From: an uncultured Clostridium sp.
GTDB lineage: Bacteria; Bacillota; Clostridia; TANB77; CAG-508
Reading direction: 5' to 3'
Assembly: GCA_945937855.1 (NCBI GenBank)
Contig: CAMEUC010000017.1
Location: 1-13,495 of the forward strand
Length of the DNA stretch: 13,495 nt
The translations under genes were made by a program, and so were the position numbers. Shown here in pieces: positions 5,700 to 13,495 of the stretch. The notes beneath the pieces were generated by a model. The model was not told where the DNA came from. It searched no databases and worked only from the letters and a program-made list of their open reading frames with translations. How positions within the stretch are numbered: the stretch's first letter is position 1; the number at the start of each line of letters is the position of its first letter.

Positions 5700-7184
5700 T
5701 TATTTTTCTATTGTTATAATCTTTGTCGCTACTTTCTCTACAAAAGTTGTATCGTGTTCAACAAAGATTAGTGTTGGATTATATTTTAAGATTGAGTCCT
5801 CTATTTGTTCTCTTGTTAGTATATCTATATAATTCAATGGCTCGTCCCATATATAAATATTAGCTTGTTCTGATATACTTTTTGCAATTAAAATTTTCTT
5901 TTTCTGTCCTTCGCTCATTTCTTCAATTTTAGTATCAAAATCTAATTTTGAAAATCCCATTTTAGATAACATTGCTTTAAAAATACTTTCATCTATTTTA
6001 TTATCTTGTGAAAAGTTTTTTAAGTTTCCTTTTAAATAGTCTGTATTCTGTGATACATAAGATATTTTTAAGTCATTTGCTATTTTTAATTCTCCGTTAT
6101 ATTGTATCTCTTGACCTAAAATCAATTTTAATATACTTGATTTTCCTATTCCATTTTTTCCAACTATTGCAATTCTATCTCCATTTTCTACTTCAAATGA
6201 AACTGGAGAGAATATTATTTTTTCATTGTATTTTATTTGTAAGTTATTTGCTAAAATCAATGGACTTTTTCTACTTCCTATTGGAATTATTTTTAAACTA
6301 TCATTTCTATCTATATTTTTTAATAAATTAGTTTTTTCATCTATTGCCTTTTCAATTCGCCCTTCCATAACTTTTGACTTTTTCATCATTTTAGCAGACT
6401 TATGTCCTAGGTAACCTCTGTCTATCTTTGATTCTGAATTGCTTGTTTTATATTTTGACTTTTCAACCTCATTAGACCATTTTGCAGTATTTTTTGAAGC
6501 AATTTCAAGTTTATTTATATCTTTTTGTAATTTTTCATTTTGCATTATTTCAAAATTATCTTGTCTGTCTTTATTTTCTTTCCAAGATGAAAAATTACCC
6601 TGCTGTATTTCAATATTAGTGTTATTTATAGAAATAATATGATTTACAACTTTATCTAAAAAAATTCTATCGTGAGATACTAATATAAAACCTTTTTTCT
6701 TTTCCAAATAATCAACTAAATTATTTCTTGTTTCTATGTCCAAATGGTTTGTAGGCTCATCTATAAGCAAGAAATTATTTCCTTTTAAAAATAAGCTAAT
6801 TAAAAGTATTTTTATTTGTTCTCCACCACTTAATAAATTAAAATTTCTATAAAGAATTTCTATATCACTATTTAATAAATTCAATTCTTTTATAATTTCC
6901 CAATCCTCAACATTTGGAGCAATTTCATTTACTATCTCTATTGACATTCTATTTTTATTAGTTACTTCAAAAGGAAAATAATCAACATCTACACTTTTTG
7001 ATATTGTTCCTCTATATTCATATTTTCCCTGTAATAGCTTTAAAAATGTAGTTTTTCCTTTACCATTTCTACCTATTAGTCCTAATTTCCAATCTGTATC
7101 TATATTAAATGAAACATTTTCAAATATATTATTAAAACTTCCATCATATCCAAAAGTCAAATTATTTACACTTATTAAAGACAT
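5700..7184 (-). CDS. Lsa-type ABC-F ribosomal protection protein
   Basis: A 494-residue cytoplasmic ABC-F ATPase of the Lsa group, whose members bind the ribosomal E site and displace lincosamides, streptogramin A and pleuromutilins. It has two nucleotide-binding domains and no membrane segments. NBD1: Walker A GRNGKGKTT (38-46), signature LSGGEQ (118-123), Walker B with DEPTNHLD (142-149), His171. NBD2: Walker A GKNGIGKSS (342-350), the atypical signature MSEGQ (423-427), WDEPLNYID (446-454), His477. Both catalytic glutamates (143, 448) are present. The linker (about 190-305) has the basic GHKSAKMMKKSKVMEGR stretch typical of Lsa proteins, and the length fits. GGGAGG precedes the ATG; the gene follows the other ABC-F by 37 bases. 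Family is clear; which drugs, if any, cannot be read from sequence. Confidence 0.9.
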   Translation of the reverse strand: MSLISVNNLTFGYDGSFNNIFENVSFNIDTDWKLGLIGRNGKGKTTFLKLLQGKYEYRGTISKSVDVDYFPFEVTNKNRMSIEIVNEIAPNVEDWEIIKELNLLNSDIEILYRNFNLLSGGEQIKILLISLFLKGNNFLLIDEPTNHLDIETRNNLVDYLEKKKGFILVSHDRIFLDKVVNHIISINNTNIEIQQGNFSSWKENKDRQDNFEIMQNEKLQKDINKLEIASKNTAKWSNEVEKSKYKTSNSESKIDRGYLGHKSAKMMKKSKVMEGRIEKAIDEKTNLLKNIDRNDSLKIIPIGSRKSPLILANNLQIKYNEKIIFSPVSFEVENGDRIAIVGKNGIGKSSILKLILGQEIQYNGELKIANDLKISYVSQNTDYLKGNLKNFSQDNKIDESIFKAMLSKMGFSKLDFDTKIEEMSEGQKKKILIAKSISEQANIYIWDEPLNYIDILTREQIEDSILKYNPTLIFVEHDTTFVEKVATKIITIEK

Positions 7185-7221
7185 TGTTCCTCCCTACAAA
7201 TTACTATTTGTTATCCTATCA

Positions 7222-9123
7222 TCATTCAATCATATTTAACTGTTCCCATTCTTCCATTTTTTCTTCAATTATATCTTCTAATCTTGATATTTCATCTTGA
7301 AGCTCTTTTAATTTTACATAGTCAGTACAAATTTCTTCACTTTGCATTTTATCTTTTAATAACTTTATCTCATTTTCTTTTTGCTGAATTTCTAATTCTA
7401 GTTTACTAATCTTATTTTTTCTTCTCGTCTCTTCTTTCTTTTTAAAATAGTCATTATTGGTATTTTTCTTTTTGCTACTCGACATCTTTTCTTCTAGTAC
7501 ATTTTCTTCGTTTTGTTCCTCTCTTTTTCTTCTATATTCTTCATAATTTCCCTCAAAGTATACGATTCCTTCTGGTTCAAAGGCTAATATAGAATCTGCT
7601 ATTTTATTTACAAAATATCTATCATGAGAAACAAAAATTAGGCTTCCTTTATATTCCTTTAATATATTTTCTAAACTTACTTTTCCTAGAATATCCATAT
7701 GATTTGTAGGCTCATCTAACAATAATAAATTTGCCTGTTTCTTAAATATTTTGCAAAGTTGTAGTCTTACTTTTTCTCCTCCAGATAAAACTTTGATTTC
7801 TTTGAAGACATCATCACCTGAAAATAGAAATGCGCCTAACGCTTGTCTTATTTGAGTTGTTGTTAATTGTTGAAATTCATTATAAAAATCGTCTAATATG
7901 GTGCTATTTACATCTTGAAATTCTAATTGTTGATCAAAATATTCTTTTTCAACATGATAGCCATATTCATAATCCCCACCTAATTTTGGTATAAAGCCCA
8001 TTAGCGTTTTTAATAAAGTAGATTTTCCCTTTCCATTTTCTCCAATAATAGCAAGTTTCTGACCTTTATATAAGTTAAAAGATACTTCTGCAAGTAGCTC
8101 TTTTCCATATCCAATTTGTAAGTTTTTCGCAGATACTACTAAATTTCCACTCTCTGTTTTTACATCAAAATTTGTATGAAAAGTCTTCAAATCATATTGA
8201 TTTGGTTCTTCTATTATTGTCATTTGCTCTATCTTTTTTAACTTTGATAATGCCATTTTCGCTTTTGTAGGTTTATATCTAAATCGATCTGCTATTGCTT
8301 TCAACCTCTTTATTTCTTTTTGCTGATATTCATAATCTTTTAGTTGTTTTTCATAACGTTCCTTTTTTTGCTTTTTAAATGCAGAATAATTCCCTTTATA
8401 TTCTGTGATAGAAGCATATTCTATTTCATAAACCTTATTTACAATTTTATCTAAAAACATTCTATCATGTGATACAATAACAACTGCTTTAGGATAATTC
8501 TTTAAGTAACTTTCTAACCATTCGATAGTATCAATATCTAAATGGTTTGTTGGTTCATCTAATAATAAAATATCTGGCTTACTTAATAATAATTTTAAGA
8601 AAGCTATTTTTGTTTTTTGCCCTCCTGAAAATTCACTAATCTTTTTATTCTTGTCTTGTTCTGTAAAGCCGAACTTCTTTATTGCTATTTCATATTCTTT
8701 TTTATAGATATAGCCACCTATTATTTCGTATTCTTCTAAACTCTTACTGTATTCTTTGATTTTCTTGTCATCACTTTGATTTTGAAGTTGTTCTTGTAGT
8801 GTGTTTATCTTCTTTTCAAGCTTTAGTATTGGTTCATATGACTTTAGTATTTCTTCTAAAAATATATTCTCTGAATTTTCAAATTCTATTTGTTTTAAAT
8901 AGCCAATCCTAGGGTTTCCTTGTTTATATATCCCAAACTTTTCTTCTCCAATTCCCTCTTCCAGCATTTCATTATTTACAATAGATTTTAATAATGTCGT
9001 TTTCCCACTCCCATTATTTCCTACAATTGCAATCTTATCGTTTTCCTGTATATCAAAATTTATTTCTTCCAGTATTGTGTCTGCACCATAGGATATTGCT
9101 CCATTTACTATTCTATAATTCAT
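7222..9123 (-). CDS. ABC-F family ATPase, YdiF/Uup-like with C-terminal coiled coil
   Basis: A 633-residue soluble ABC-F ATPase expected to act on the ribosome as a translation factor or protection factor. NBD1: Walker A GNNGSGKTT (35-43), signature FSGGQ (165-169), DEPTNHLD (189-196), His219. NBD2: Walker A GENGKGKST (361-369), LSGGE (447-451), DEPTNHMD (470-477), His500. The interdomain linker (about 225-325) is strongly basic and helical. A Lys/Glu-rich C-terminal coiled coil (about 565-630) follows, as in B. subtilis YdiF and in Uup, and the length fits YdiF better than resistance ABC-Fs. It starts 23 bases after the MazG-like gene behind a GAGAGGG site. It could be a housekeeping-type factor carried as cargo or an uncharacterised resistance ABC-F. 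Confidence 0.88.
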   Translation of the reverse strand: MNYRIVNGAISYGADTILEEINFDIQENDKIAIVGNNGSGKTTLLKSIVNNEMLEEGIGEEKFGIYKQGNPRIGYLKQIEFENSENIFLEEILKSYEPILKLEKKINTLQEQLQNQSDDKKIKEYSKSLEEYEIIGGYIYKKEYEIAIKKFGFTEQDKNKKISEFSGGQKTKIAFLKLLLSKPDILLLDEPTNHLDIDTIEWLESYLKNYPKAVVIVSHDRMFLDKIVNKVYEIEYASITEYKGNYSAFKKQKKERYEKQLKDYEYQQKEIKRLKAIADRFRYKPTKAKMALSKLKKIEQMTIIEEPNQYDLKTFHTNFDVKTESGNLVVSAKNLQIGYGKELLAEVSFNLYKGQKLAIIGENGKGKSTLLKTLMGFIPKLGGDYEYGYHVEKEYFDQQLEFQDVNSTILDDFYNEFQQLTTTQIRQALGAFLFSGDDVFKEIKVLSGGEKVRLQLCKIFKKQANLLLLDEPTNHMDILGKVSLENILKEYKGSLIFVSHDRYFVNKIADSILAFEPEGIVYFEGNYEEYRRKREEQNEENVLEEKMSSSKKKNTNNDYFKKKEETRRKNKISKLELEIQQKENEIKLLKDKMQSEEICTDYVKLKELQDEISRLEDIIEEKMEEWEQLNMIE

Positions 9124-9146
9124 TTTTCCCTCTCTATCATTCAGTT

Positions 9147-9470
9147 TTATCTTTCAGTATCTTCTTCAAATTCTTTTACTCTTGTGTTTACACCATCAAT
9201 AACTTTATATTCTCTTTTGGAATTTTTATAAATTTTTTTCTGTATTTCATCTTCTAAATTAATTCCTAGAATTTCAGATAATCCTAATAAATATATAGCG
9301 ACATCAGCTAGTTCTTCACCTAAATCATCTTTCTTTTTTCTCCAAGCTTCATATGCTTCAGTAACTTCTCCATATGTTAAGCAGAATTCTTTATTTACAT
9401 CTGTTATATTAAATCCTTTATCTACTTTATTTTGATATATTTCTTTTTGTAATTTCTTTAAATCTACCAT
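9147..9470 (-). CDS. MazG-like nucleotide pyrophosphohydrolase
   Basis: A 107-residue single-domain protein of the all-alpha NTP pyrophosphohydrolase superfamily, which hydrolyses (d)NTPs to (d)NMP plus pyrophosphate with Mg2+. The metal-binding pattern is visible: E35 and E38 in GEVTEAYEAW, then E53 and D56 in GEELADVAIYLLGL, the EXXE...EXXD arrangement of the family. The size fits the short MazG-like members, not full-length E. coli MazG. The substrate is unknown; candidates are damaged or surplus nucleotides. A strong GGAGGT site precedes the ATG. It is the first gene of the unit with the two ABC-F genes (23-base gap), downstream of a candidate promoter at 9529-9557. Confidence 0.87.
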   Translation of the reverse strand: MVDLKKLQKEIYQNKVDKGFNITDVNKEFCLTYGEVTEAYEAWRKKKDDLGEELADVAIYLLGLSEILGINLEDEIQKKIYKNSKREYKVIDGVNTRVKEFEEDTER

Positions 9471-9485
9471 TTTACTACCTCCATT

Positions 9486-9621
9486 TTAGATATTCTCAAT
9501 AATTCCGTCTTTTTTCATCTTATCTATTATTTTAGCATAAACTCTATTTCTTGCCCAGGTCTCTGATGTTATTTCTAAAACCTTTTTTTATTCTTTCAAA
9601 TGGGCTTTCATTTAACTTCAT
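9486..9621 (-). pseudogene. Gene debris, possibly an ASCH-domain protein start
   Basis: The minus strand from ATG 9621 reads MKLNESPFERIKKGF and then stops at 9544-9546 (25 residues). The first 14 residues resemble the N-terminus of ASCH-domain proteins, where KTIE-type sequence should follow but does not. In another frame the same stretch codes for EITSETWARNRVYAKIIDKM and stops at 9486-9488, giving about 33 residues open without a good start. Together this looks like a deleted, frameshifted gene left between two cargo genes. There is no properly spaced ribosome binding site. The ASCH match is short and from memory. Confidence 0.35.
9529..9557 (-). promoter_or_regulatory. Candidate promoter of the MazG/ABC-F/ABC-F operon
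   Basis: On the minus strand TGGGCA (9557-9552) and TAAAAT (9534-9529) are 17 bases apart, with TG one base before the -10 (extended -10). The -10 matches consensus at five positions and the -35 at four. It lies about 58 bases before the MazG-like ATG, in a gap with no intact gene. Confidence 0.42.
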
Positions 9622-9696
9622 TTTGTGTAGCGTCTGTATCTCTCCTTATTTATAGATTTTGTTTCCATTTTTCTGTTACTTCCAAGAATACAATTT
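9622..9696. other. Short spacer after the SanA/YdcF-like gene
   Basis: No terminator hairpin and no convincing promoter can be seen. The minus strand holds a 16-codon frame, METKSINKERYRRYTK, from ATG 9668 whose TGA overlaps the ATG at 9621 (ATGA). It lacks a clear ribosome binding site and is more likely debris than a leader peptide, although short upstream frames do regulate some ABC-F genes. Confidence 0.4.
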
Positions 9697-10368
9697 TTAA
9701 ATATCTTGTTTGCTGTCATTTGTAATATCTCCATTCCCACTTACAGGAATTGTATCTCCTAAATATGTAGGCTCTGGCTTAAATATACATTTTATAAAAT
9801 CTTTATCTCGTGCTAATATTTCTCTTATTTCTATATATATTTCTCCTACATATTGTCTTGGATCTGCTCCTACTCCATAGGCTTCCAATCCTAATTGGTT
9901 TGCAATATATAATGCCCTATATAAATGGTATTTTTGAGTTACTATTACTATTTTCTTTGCTTGAAAAATATCTTTTGCTCTATATATACTTTCATAAGTA
10001 GAAAATCCTGCGTGATCCATAAAAATATTCTCTGATGGTATGCCTTTTTCAATTGCATAATTTTTCATTATACTTACTTCATCATATTCTTTTCTTCCGT
10101 GGTCACCACTCATTATTATCTTGTCTGACGCACCATTTTGATATAATTTTATCCCTTCTAATAATCTATCTTCTAACATAGGGCTAGGTTTATCTCCCCA
10201 TATTCCAGCTCCTAGAATGATTATACAATCTACATCAGATAATTCTGTATAATCATTTTCTTTGATAATTTGTTTATTTGTGGATATTCTTACATATAAA
10301 TTTATTCCTAAAACAATTAGTGCTATTATAATAATAACTATTATTCCATACTTTAATAGTTTCTTCAT
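9697..10368 (-). CDS. SanA/YdcF-like (DUF218) membrane-anchored envelope protein
   Basis: A 223-residue protein of the DUF218 superfamily (YdcF, SanA/SfiX). Residues 6-27 form one hydrophobic helix behind KK, so it is probably anchored with the domain outside the membrane. The conserved domain shows DCIIILGAGIWGDKPSPMLEDRL (about 47-69), IIMSGDHG (about 84-91) and VTQKYHLYRALYIA (about 143-156), and ends with the usual YLGDTIPVSG motif. E. coli SanA affects vancomycin exclusion at high temperature; the biochemical reaction is not established. GGAGA precedes the ATG by about 8 bases, and a strong promoter lies just upstream. It appears complete and is the first cargo gene after the helicase. 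Confidence 0.85.
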   Translation of the reverse strand: MKKLLKYGIIVIIIIALIVLGINLYVRISTNKQIIKENDYTELSDVDCIIILGAGIWGDKPSPMLEDRLLEGIKLYQNGASDKIIMSGDHGRKEYDEVSIMKNYAIEKGIPSENIFMDHAGFSTYESIYRAKDIFQAKKIVIVTQKYHLYRALYIANQLGLEAYGVGADPRQYVGEIYIEIREILARDKDFIKCIFKPEPTYLGDTIPVSGNGDITNDSKQDI

Positions 10369-10403
10369 TTAATCTTCTCCATAAATTACTATTTGATGAA
10401 ATC

Positions 10404-10432
10404 ATTATAGCATAAATTTAATTTTTTTACAA
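10404..10432 (-). promoter_or_regulatory. Extended -10 promoter of the SanA/YdcF-like gene
   Basis: On the minus strand TTGTAA (10432-10427), 17 bases, then a perfect TATAAT (10409-10404) preceded by TGC, giving an extended -10. It is 36 bases before the ATG. The -35 box overlaps the helicase stop codon TAA (10429-10427) at its end, so the cargo gene has its own vegetative promoter directly behind the helicase. Confidence 0.68.
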
Positions 10433-13400
10433 TCTTTCTGGAGAATTTTTATCAGGAGATTTATCTTGTTTTTCTTCCTTTTCATCTCCTAACATTTCAT
10501 GTTCATTTTCATTTATTTTTAATTCTGCATTTATTTCTTCTAGTTTTCGTAACTTTTCTTGTAATTCTTGTTCTTTAGGAAATTCCTTTTGAGATTCTTG
10601 TTTTGCATTTTCTAATTGAAAATATGTATTATCTAATAAATCTCTTTCGTGAGGAATATCTTTTGCAATATTCTCTAAACAATTATTTATTCTTGTTATA
10701 TTTCCATTTACATCAGTTCCTAAATCAATAGAATATCTAAATTTATTTTTTAGTTTTAATCTAATATTTCTAGTTATTGAATCGAAACTCATCTCCATTG
10801 TAAATCCTCTATATTCTCCTATTTCTCGTGTTTCCATACTTTTTAAATCGTTTATACTTTGTAATAATCTCTTTCCTGCCTCTTGTTTTTCAGTATAAGT
10901 TATTCCATTTATTTTCATAGGAGAAAAACCATCTGCATTTGGTCTAGTGTATTCTTGTAATTTAATAGTATCTTCTTCCATTGCTCCAATTTTATTATTA
11001 AGTCTTGCTATTTCTTCTGGAAAGTATTTTATAATTTTATCTTGCAATGAGTATTTTTGATTCATAAATTCTTGTTTTAATAATCTTAATTTTGCTACAT
11101 CAGTATCTAATGAAGTCTTTTCTAATATTTTAGGATTTCCTGTTGCTAATGCTTTTATTTCTCCATAAGTTAATGCTTTGTCATCAATATCTTCCATTGT
11201 TCTTGCAGGTGTTTTTGATGTCATTATTTGAGAAATGAATTTTTGCTTTTGCTCTACTAATTGATACATATAACTATCAAATGTCTTTTCAGTAACATAA
11301 GAATATACATATACTTTTTTGTTTTCATTCCCCTGTCTAATCATTCTTCCATTTCGTTGAGTCAAATCAGAAGGTTTCCATGCACAATCTAAATGATGAG
11401 TTGCAATTAACTTATCTTGAACATTAGTACCTGCACCCATTTTTTGAGTTGAACCCATTAACACTCTAACTTGTCCTTTTCTTACTTTACTAAATAATTC
11501 TTTCTTTTTAACCTCATTATCTGCCTCATGAATAAAAGCTATTTCATCAGGTGGAATACCTTTTTGAATTAGCTTTTTCTTTAACTCATTATATACATCT
11601 GTAAATTCTTCTTTTTCATAGCCTTTTAAGTCTTTTGGTGTTGATAAATCACAAAATACAAGTTGCGTTGATTTCTTATCACTATTTTCATTCCATATTC
11701 TATAAACATTTTCTGCACATGAATTTACTTTACTACTTTCTGAATCTGGTAATAAAGGATTCATAAGTCTTTGGTCTAATGCTAGTTTTCTACCCTCATT
11801 TGTAATTTTAAGCATATTATCTTCTGTTGCATCAACTGTTCCTGACCTTATTTTCTCTGCTCTTTCTCCTAAAGCCTTTACCATTTCTTGTTGTATTTCA
11901 CTAGGTTTTACTACTACATTTATATTTTCAAATTCTGGTGTTGGCAAATTTAATGTTTCAGCAGTTTGAATATCTGCTACTTCTTTAAACATAGACATTA
12001 GCTCTGGTAAATTGTGAAATTTTGCAAATCTTGTTTTTGCTCTATATCCTGTACCCTCTGGTGCAAGTTCTATTGCAGTTACTGTTTCTCCAAATGTACT
12101 TGCCCAATTATCAAAATGTTCTAAACTATTTTCTTTTAGTCCAGAATATTGTAAATATCTTTGCATTGTATAAAGTTCTGCCATTGAGTTACTTACTGGT
12201 GTTCCAGTAGCAAATACAGAACCTTTGCCTCCTGTAATTTCATCTAAATATCTACATTTCATAAAAAGGTCGGAAGATTTTTGTGCTTCAGTTTGTGCTA
12301 TTCCACCTACATTACGCATTTTCGTATATAAAAATAAGTTCTTATAATTATGAGCCTCATCAACAAATAATTTATCTACACCTAATTCTTCAAATGTTAC
12401 AACATCATCTTTTCTTTCTTCCTTATGTAATTTCTCTAATCTAGTTTCTAATGATTTTCTTGTTTTCTCCATTTGTTTAATAGTATAGTTTTCTCCTCTG
12501 TTTGATTTTTCAGAGGCAATTCCTTTTGTAATATCACTTATTTGTTCTTCTAATAATGCAATTTGTCTTTCTATTGACATTGGTATTCTTTCAAATTGTG
12601 AATGTCCAATAATTACTGCATCAAATTCTCCTGTTGCTATCCTACTACAAAATTTCTTTCTATTTTTGGTTTCAAAGTCTTTTTTAGTAGCAACTAAAAT
12701 ATTGGCACTTGGATAAAGTTGCAAAAACTCACTTGCAAACTGCTCTATAATATGATTTGGAACTACAAATAAAGACTTATTACATAAGCCTAAACGCTTA
12801 CTTTCCATTGCAGCTGCAACCATCTCAAAAGTCTTTCCTGCACCTACTTCATGTGCTAATAATGTGTTATTACCATATAAAACATGTGCTACTGCATTAA
12901 GTTGATGTGTTCTTAATTTTATCTCTGGATTCATTCCTACAAAACCTATATGAGAGCCATCATATTCTCTTGGTCTTATACAATTAAATTTATCATTATA
13001 AAGTCTTACTAAATGATTTCTTCTTTCTGGATCTTCCCATACCCAATTTAAGAATGCTTCTTTTATTGCGTCTTGTTTACTACAAGCTATTGCAGTTTCT
13101 TTTCTGTTTAATACTCTTTGTTTTCTGCCCTCATCATCTATAAATGTATCAAATATTTTTACATCTTTTAGATTAAGTGTCTGTTCTATTATTTTATATG
13201 CATTTATTCTTGATGTACCATAAGTTGTATATGCTTTTACATTGTTTCTATCATTACTTTTTCCATCAATATACCATTCAGCAGTTATATTAGAATATTT
13301 AACATGAATATCCCATCTGTTATAACTTGGTGTATCTAATAGTTCAAAAATAAACTTTCTAATGATTTCTGGTGGTATCCACGTTGAGCCTAACTTTATT

Positions 13401-13495
13401 CCAATTTCACTTGCAGTAAGGTCTTTTGGAATAACCTCTTTTAATTTTTCAACATTTATATTAAAACTAGAATCTTCTTTTGCAAATTGTTCTGC
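10427..13495 (-). CDS. Giant SNF2/DEAH-type helicase of conjugative elements, C-terminal part
   Basis: The frame is open from the right edge, so the ATG at 12934 is internal: the 187 codons before it encode family sequence such as VIPKDLTASEIGIKLGSTWI and FLNWVWEDPERRNHLVRLYND. In all 1022 residues are visible; relatives exceed 2000 and usually carry an N-6 DNA methylase domain at the N-terminus, which would lie outside the window. Helicase motifs in order: AHEVGAGKT (Walker A, 12856-12830), VDEAHNYKN (DEAH, 12361-12350), ATGTPVSNS (motif III), and QRNGRMIRQG (motif VI). The C-terminal third is helical and coiled-coil-rich with a Lys/Glu-rich tail. It resembles phage P1 DarB and element proteins thought to process or protect incoming DNA. 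Downstream, cargo genes interrupt the run to the primase. Confidence 0.9.
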   Translation of the reverse strand, partial: AEQFAKEDSSFNINVEKLKEVIPKDLTASEIGIKLGSTWIPPEIIRKFIFELLDTPSYNRWDIHVKYSNITAEWYIDGKSNDRNNVKAYTTYGTSRINAYKIIEQTLNLKDVKIFDTFIDDEGRKQRVLNRKETAIACSKQDAIKEAFLNWVWEDPERRNHLVRLYNDKFNCIRPREYDGSHIGFVGMNPEIKLRTHQLNAVAHVLYGNNTLLAHEVGAGKTFEMVAAAMESKRLGLCNKSLFVVPNHIIEQFASEFLQLYPSANILVATKKDFETKNRKKFCSRIATGEFDAVIIGHSQFERIPMSIERQIALLEEQISDITKGIASEKSNRGENYTIKQMEKTRKSLETRLEKLHKEERKDDVVTFEELGVDKLFVDEAHNYKNLFLYTKMRNVGGIAQTEAQKSSDLFMKCRYLDEITGGKGSVFATGTPVSNSMAELYTMQRYLQYSGLKENSLEHFDNWASTFGETVTAIELAPEGTGYRAKTRFAKFHNLPELMSMFKEVADIQTAETLNLPTPEFENINVVVKPSEIQQEMVKALGERAEKIRSGTVDATEDNMLKITNEGRKLALDQRLMNPLLPDSESSKVNSCAENVYRIWNENSDKKSTQLVFCDLSTPKDLKGYEKEEFTDVYNELKKKLIQKGIPPDEIAFIHEADNEVKKKELFSKVRKGQVRVLMGSTQKMGAGTNVQDKLIATHHLDCAWKPSDLTQRNGRMIRQGNENKKVYVYSYVTEKTFDSYMYQLVEQKQKFISQIMTSKTPARTMEDIDDKALTYGEIKALATGNPKILEKTSLDTDVAKLRLLKQEFMNQKYSLQDKIIKYFPEEIARLNNKIGAMEEDTIKLQEYTRPNADGFSPMKINGITYTEKQEAGKRLLQSINDLKSMETREIGEYRGFTMEMSFDSITRNIRLKLKNKFRYSIDLGTDVNGNITRINNCLENIAKDIPHERDLLDNTYFQLENAKQESQKEFPKEQELQEKLRKLEEINAELKINENEHEMLGDEKEEKQDKSPDKNSPERL

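Noticed and set aside
5030..6642. Several plus-strand frames of 60-110 residues opposite the small genes and the Lsa-type gene
   Set aside because: All are Leu/Phe/Ile-rich antisense shadows of AT-rich genes on the minus strand, without ribosome binding sites.
12022..12210. 62-residue plus-strand frame inside the helicase gene
   Set aside because: Antisense shadow in a well-conserved helicase region.
12932..12934. ATG as the true start of the helicase
   Set aside because: The frame stays open to the right edge and the upstream 187 codons encode conserved family sequence.
1..13495. CRISPR array, tRNA or rRNA genes, insertion sequences, element ends
   Set aside because: No regularly spaced repeats, no cloverleaf or rRNA-like sequence, no transposase or integrase and no terminal repeats were seen on either strand.

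Overview
The window is very AT-rich, uses the standard bacterial code (TGG for Trp, TGA as stop) with strong AGGAGG ribosome binding sites, and its protein families point to a low-GC Firmicute (Bacillota, probably a gut Clostridia-type host). Every supported gene is on the minus strand, so transcription runs from the right edge to the left. The gene content (giant helicase, TOPRIM primase, MobC, MOBP-type relaxase, PcfB, VirD4) is that of a Tn1549-like integrative and conjugative element. Neither element end nor an integrase is inside the window.

Layout in the direction of transcription. (1) 13495-10427: C-terminal 1022 residues of a giant SNF2/DEAH-type helicase whose N-terminus lies beyond the right edge. 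(2) 10432-5634: a cargo block. A well-formed extended -10 promoter overlaps the helicase stop codon and drives a SanA/YdcF-like membrane protein. After a 226-base gap with gene debris and a second candidate promoter come a MazG-like pyrophosphohydrolase and two adjacent ABC-F ATPases (one YdiF/Uup-like, one Lsa-type ribosomal protection protein). The block is closed by an intrinsic terminator. (3) 5550-3481: three small element proteins (DUF6809-like, DUF6664-like, DUF3848-like) and a DUF3991/TOPRIM primase, with a strong hairpin terminator placed inside this run. (4) 3480-3339: a short non-coding region with stacked inverted repeats, the best candidate for the origin of transfer. (5) 3338-1: mobC, relaxase, pcfB, a 71-residue protein and the N-terminal part of the VirD4 coupling protein, tightly packed with overlapping stop codons and ribosome binding sites.

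Functionally, MobC and the relaxase would nick the candidate oriT, PcfB and VirD4 would hand the relaxase-DNA complex to the type IV secretion channel encoded beyond the left edge, and primase and helicase would process or replicate the transferred strand. The cargo looks like a fitness or antibiotic-tolerance load: ribosome protection by ABC-F proteins, a nucleotide-pool enzyme and an envelope protein.

Two things deserve attention. The VirD4 gene is broken by what looks like one extra A in a short A-run, with the expected sequence resuming in another frame; this is either a sequencing error or a real loss of transfer. The MazG/ABC-F/ABC-F operon on a conjugative element carries two ABC-F proteins of different subfamilies side by side. 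No clearly new molecular system is demonstrated here; the cargo operon is the nearest candidate.
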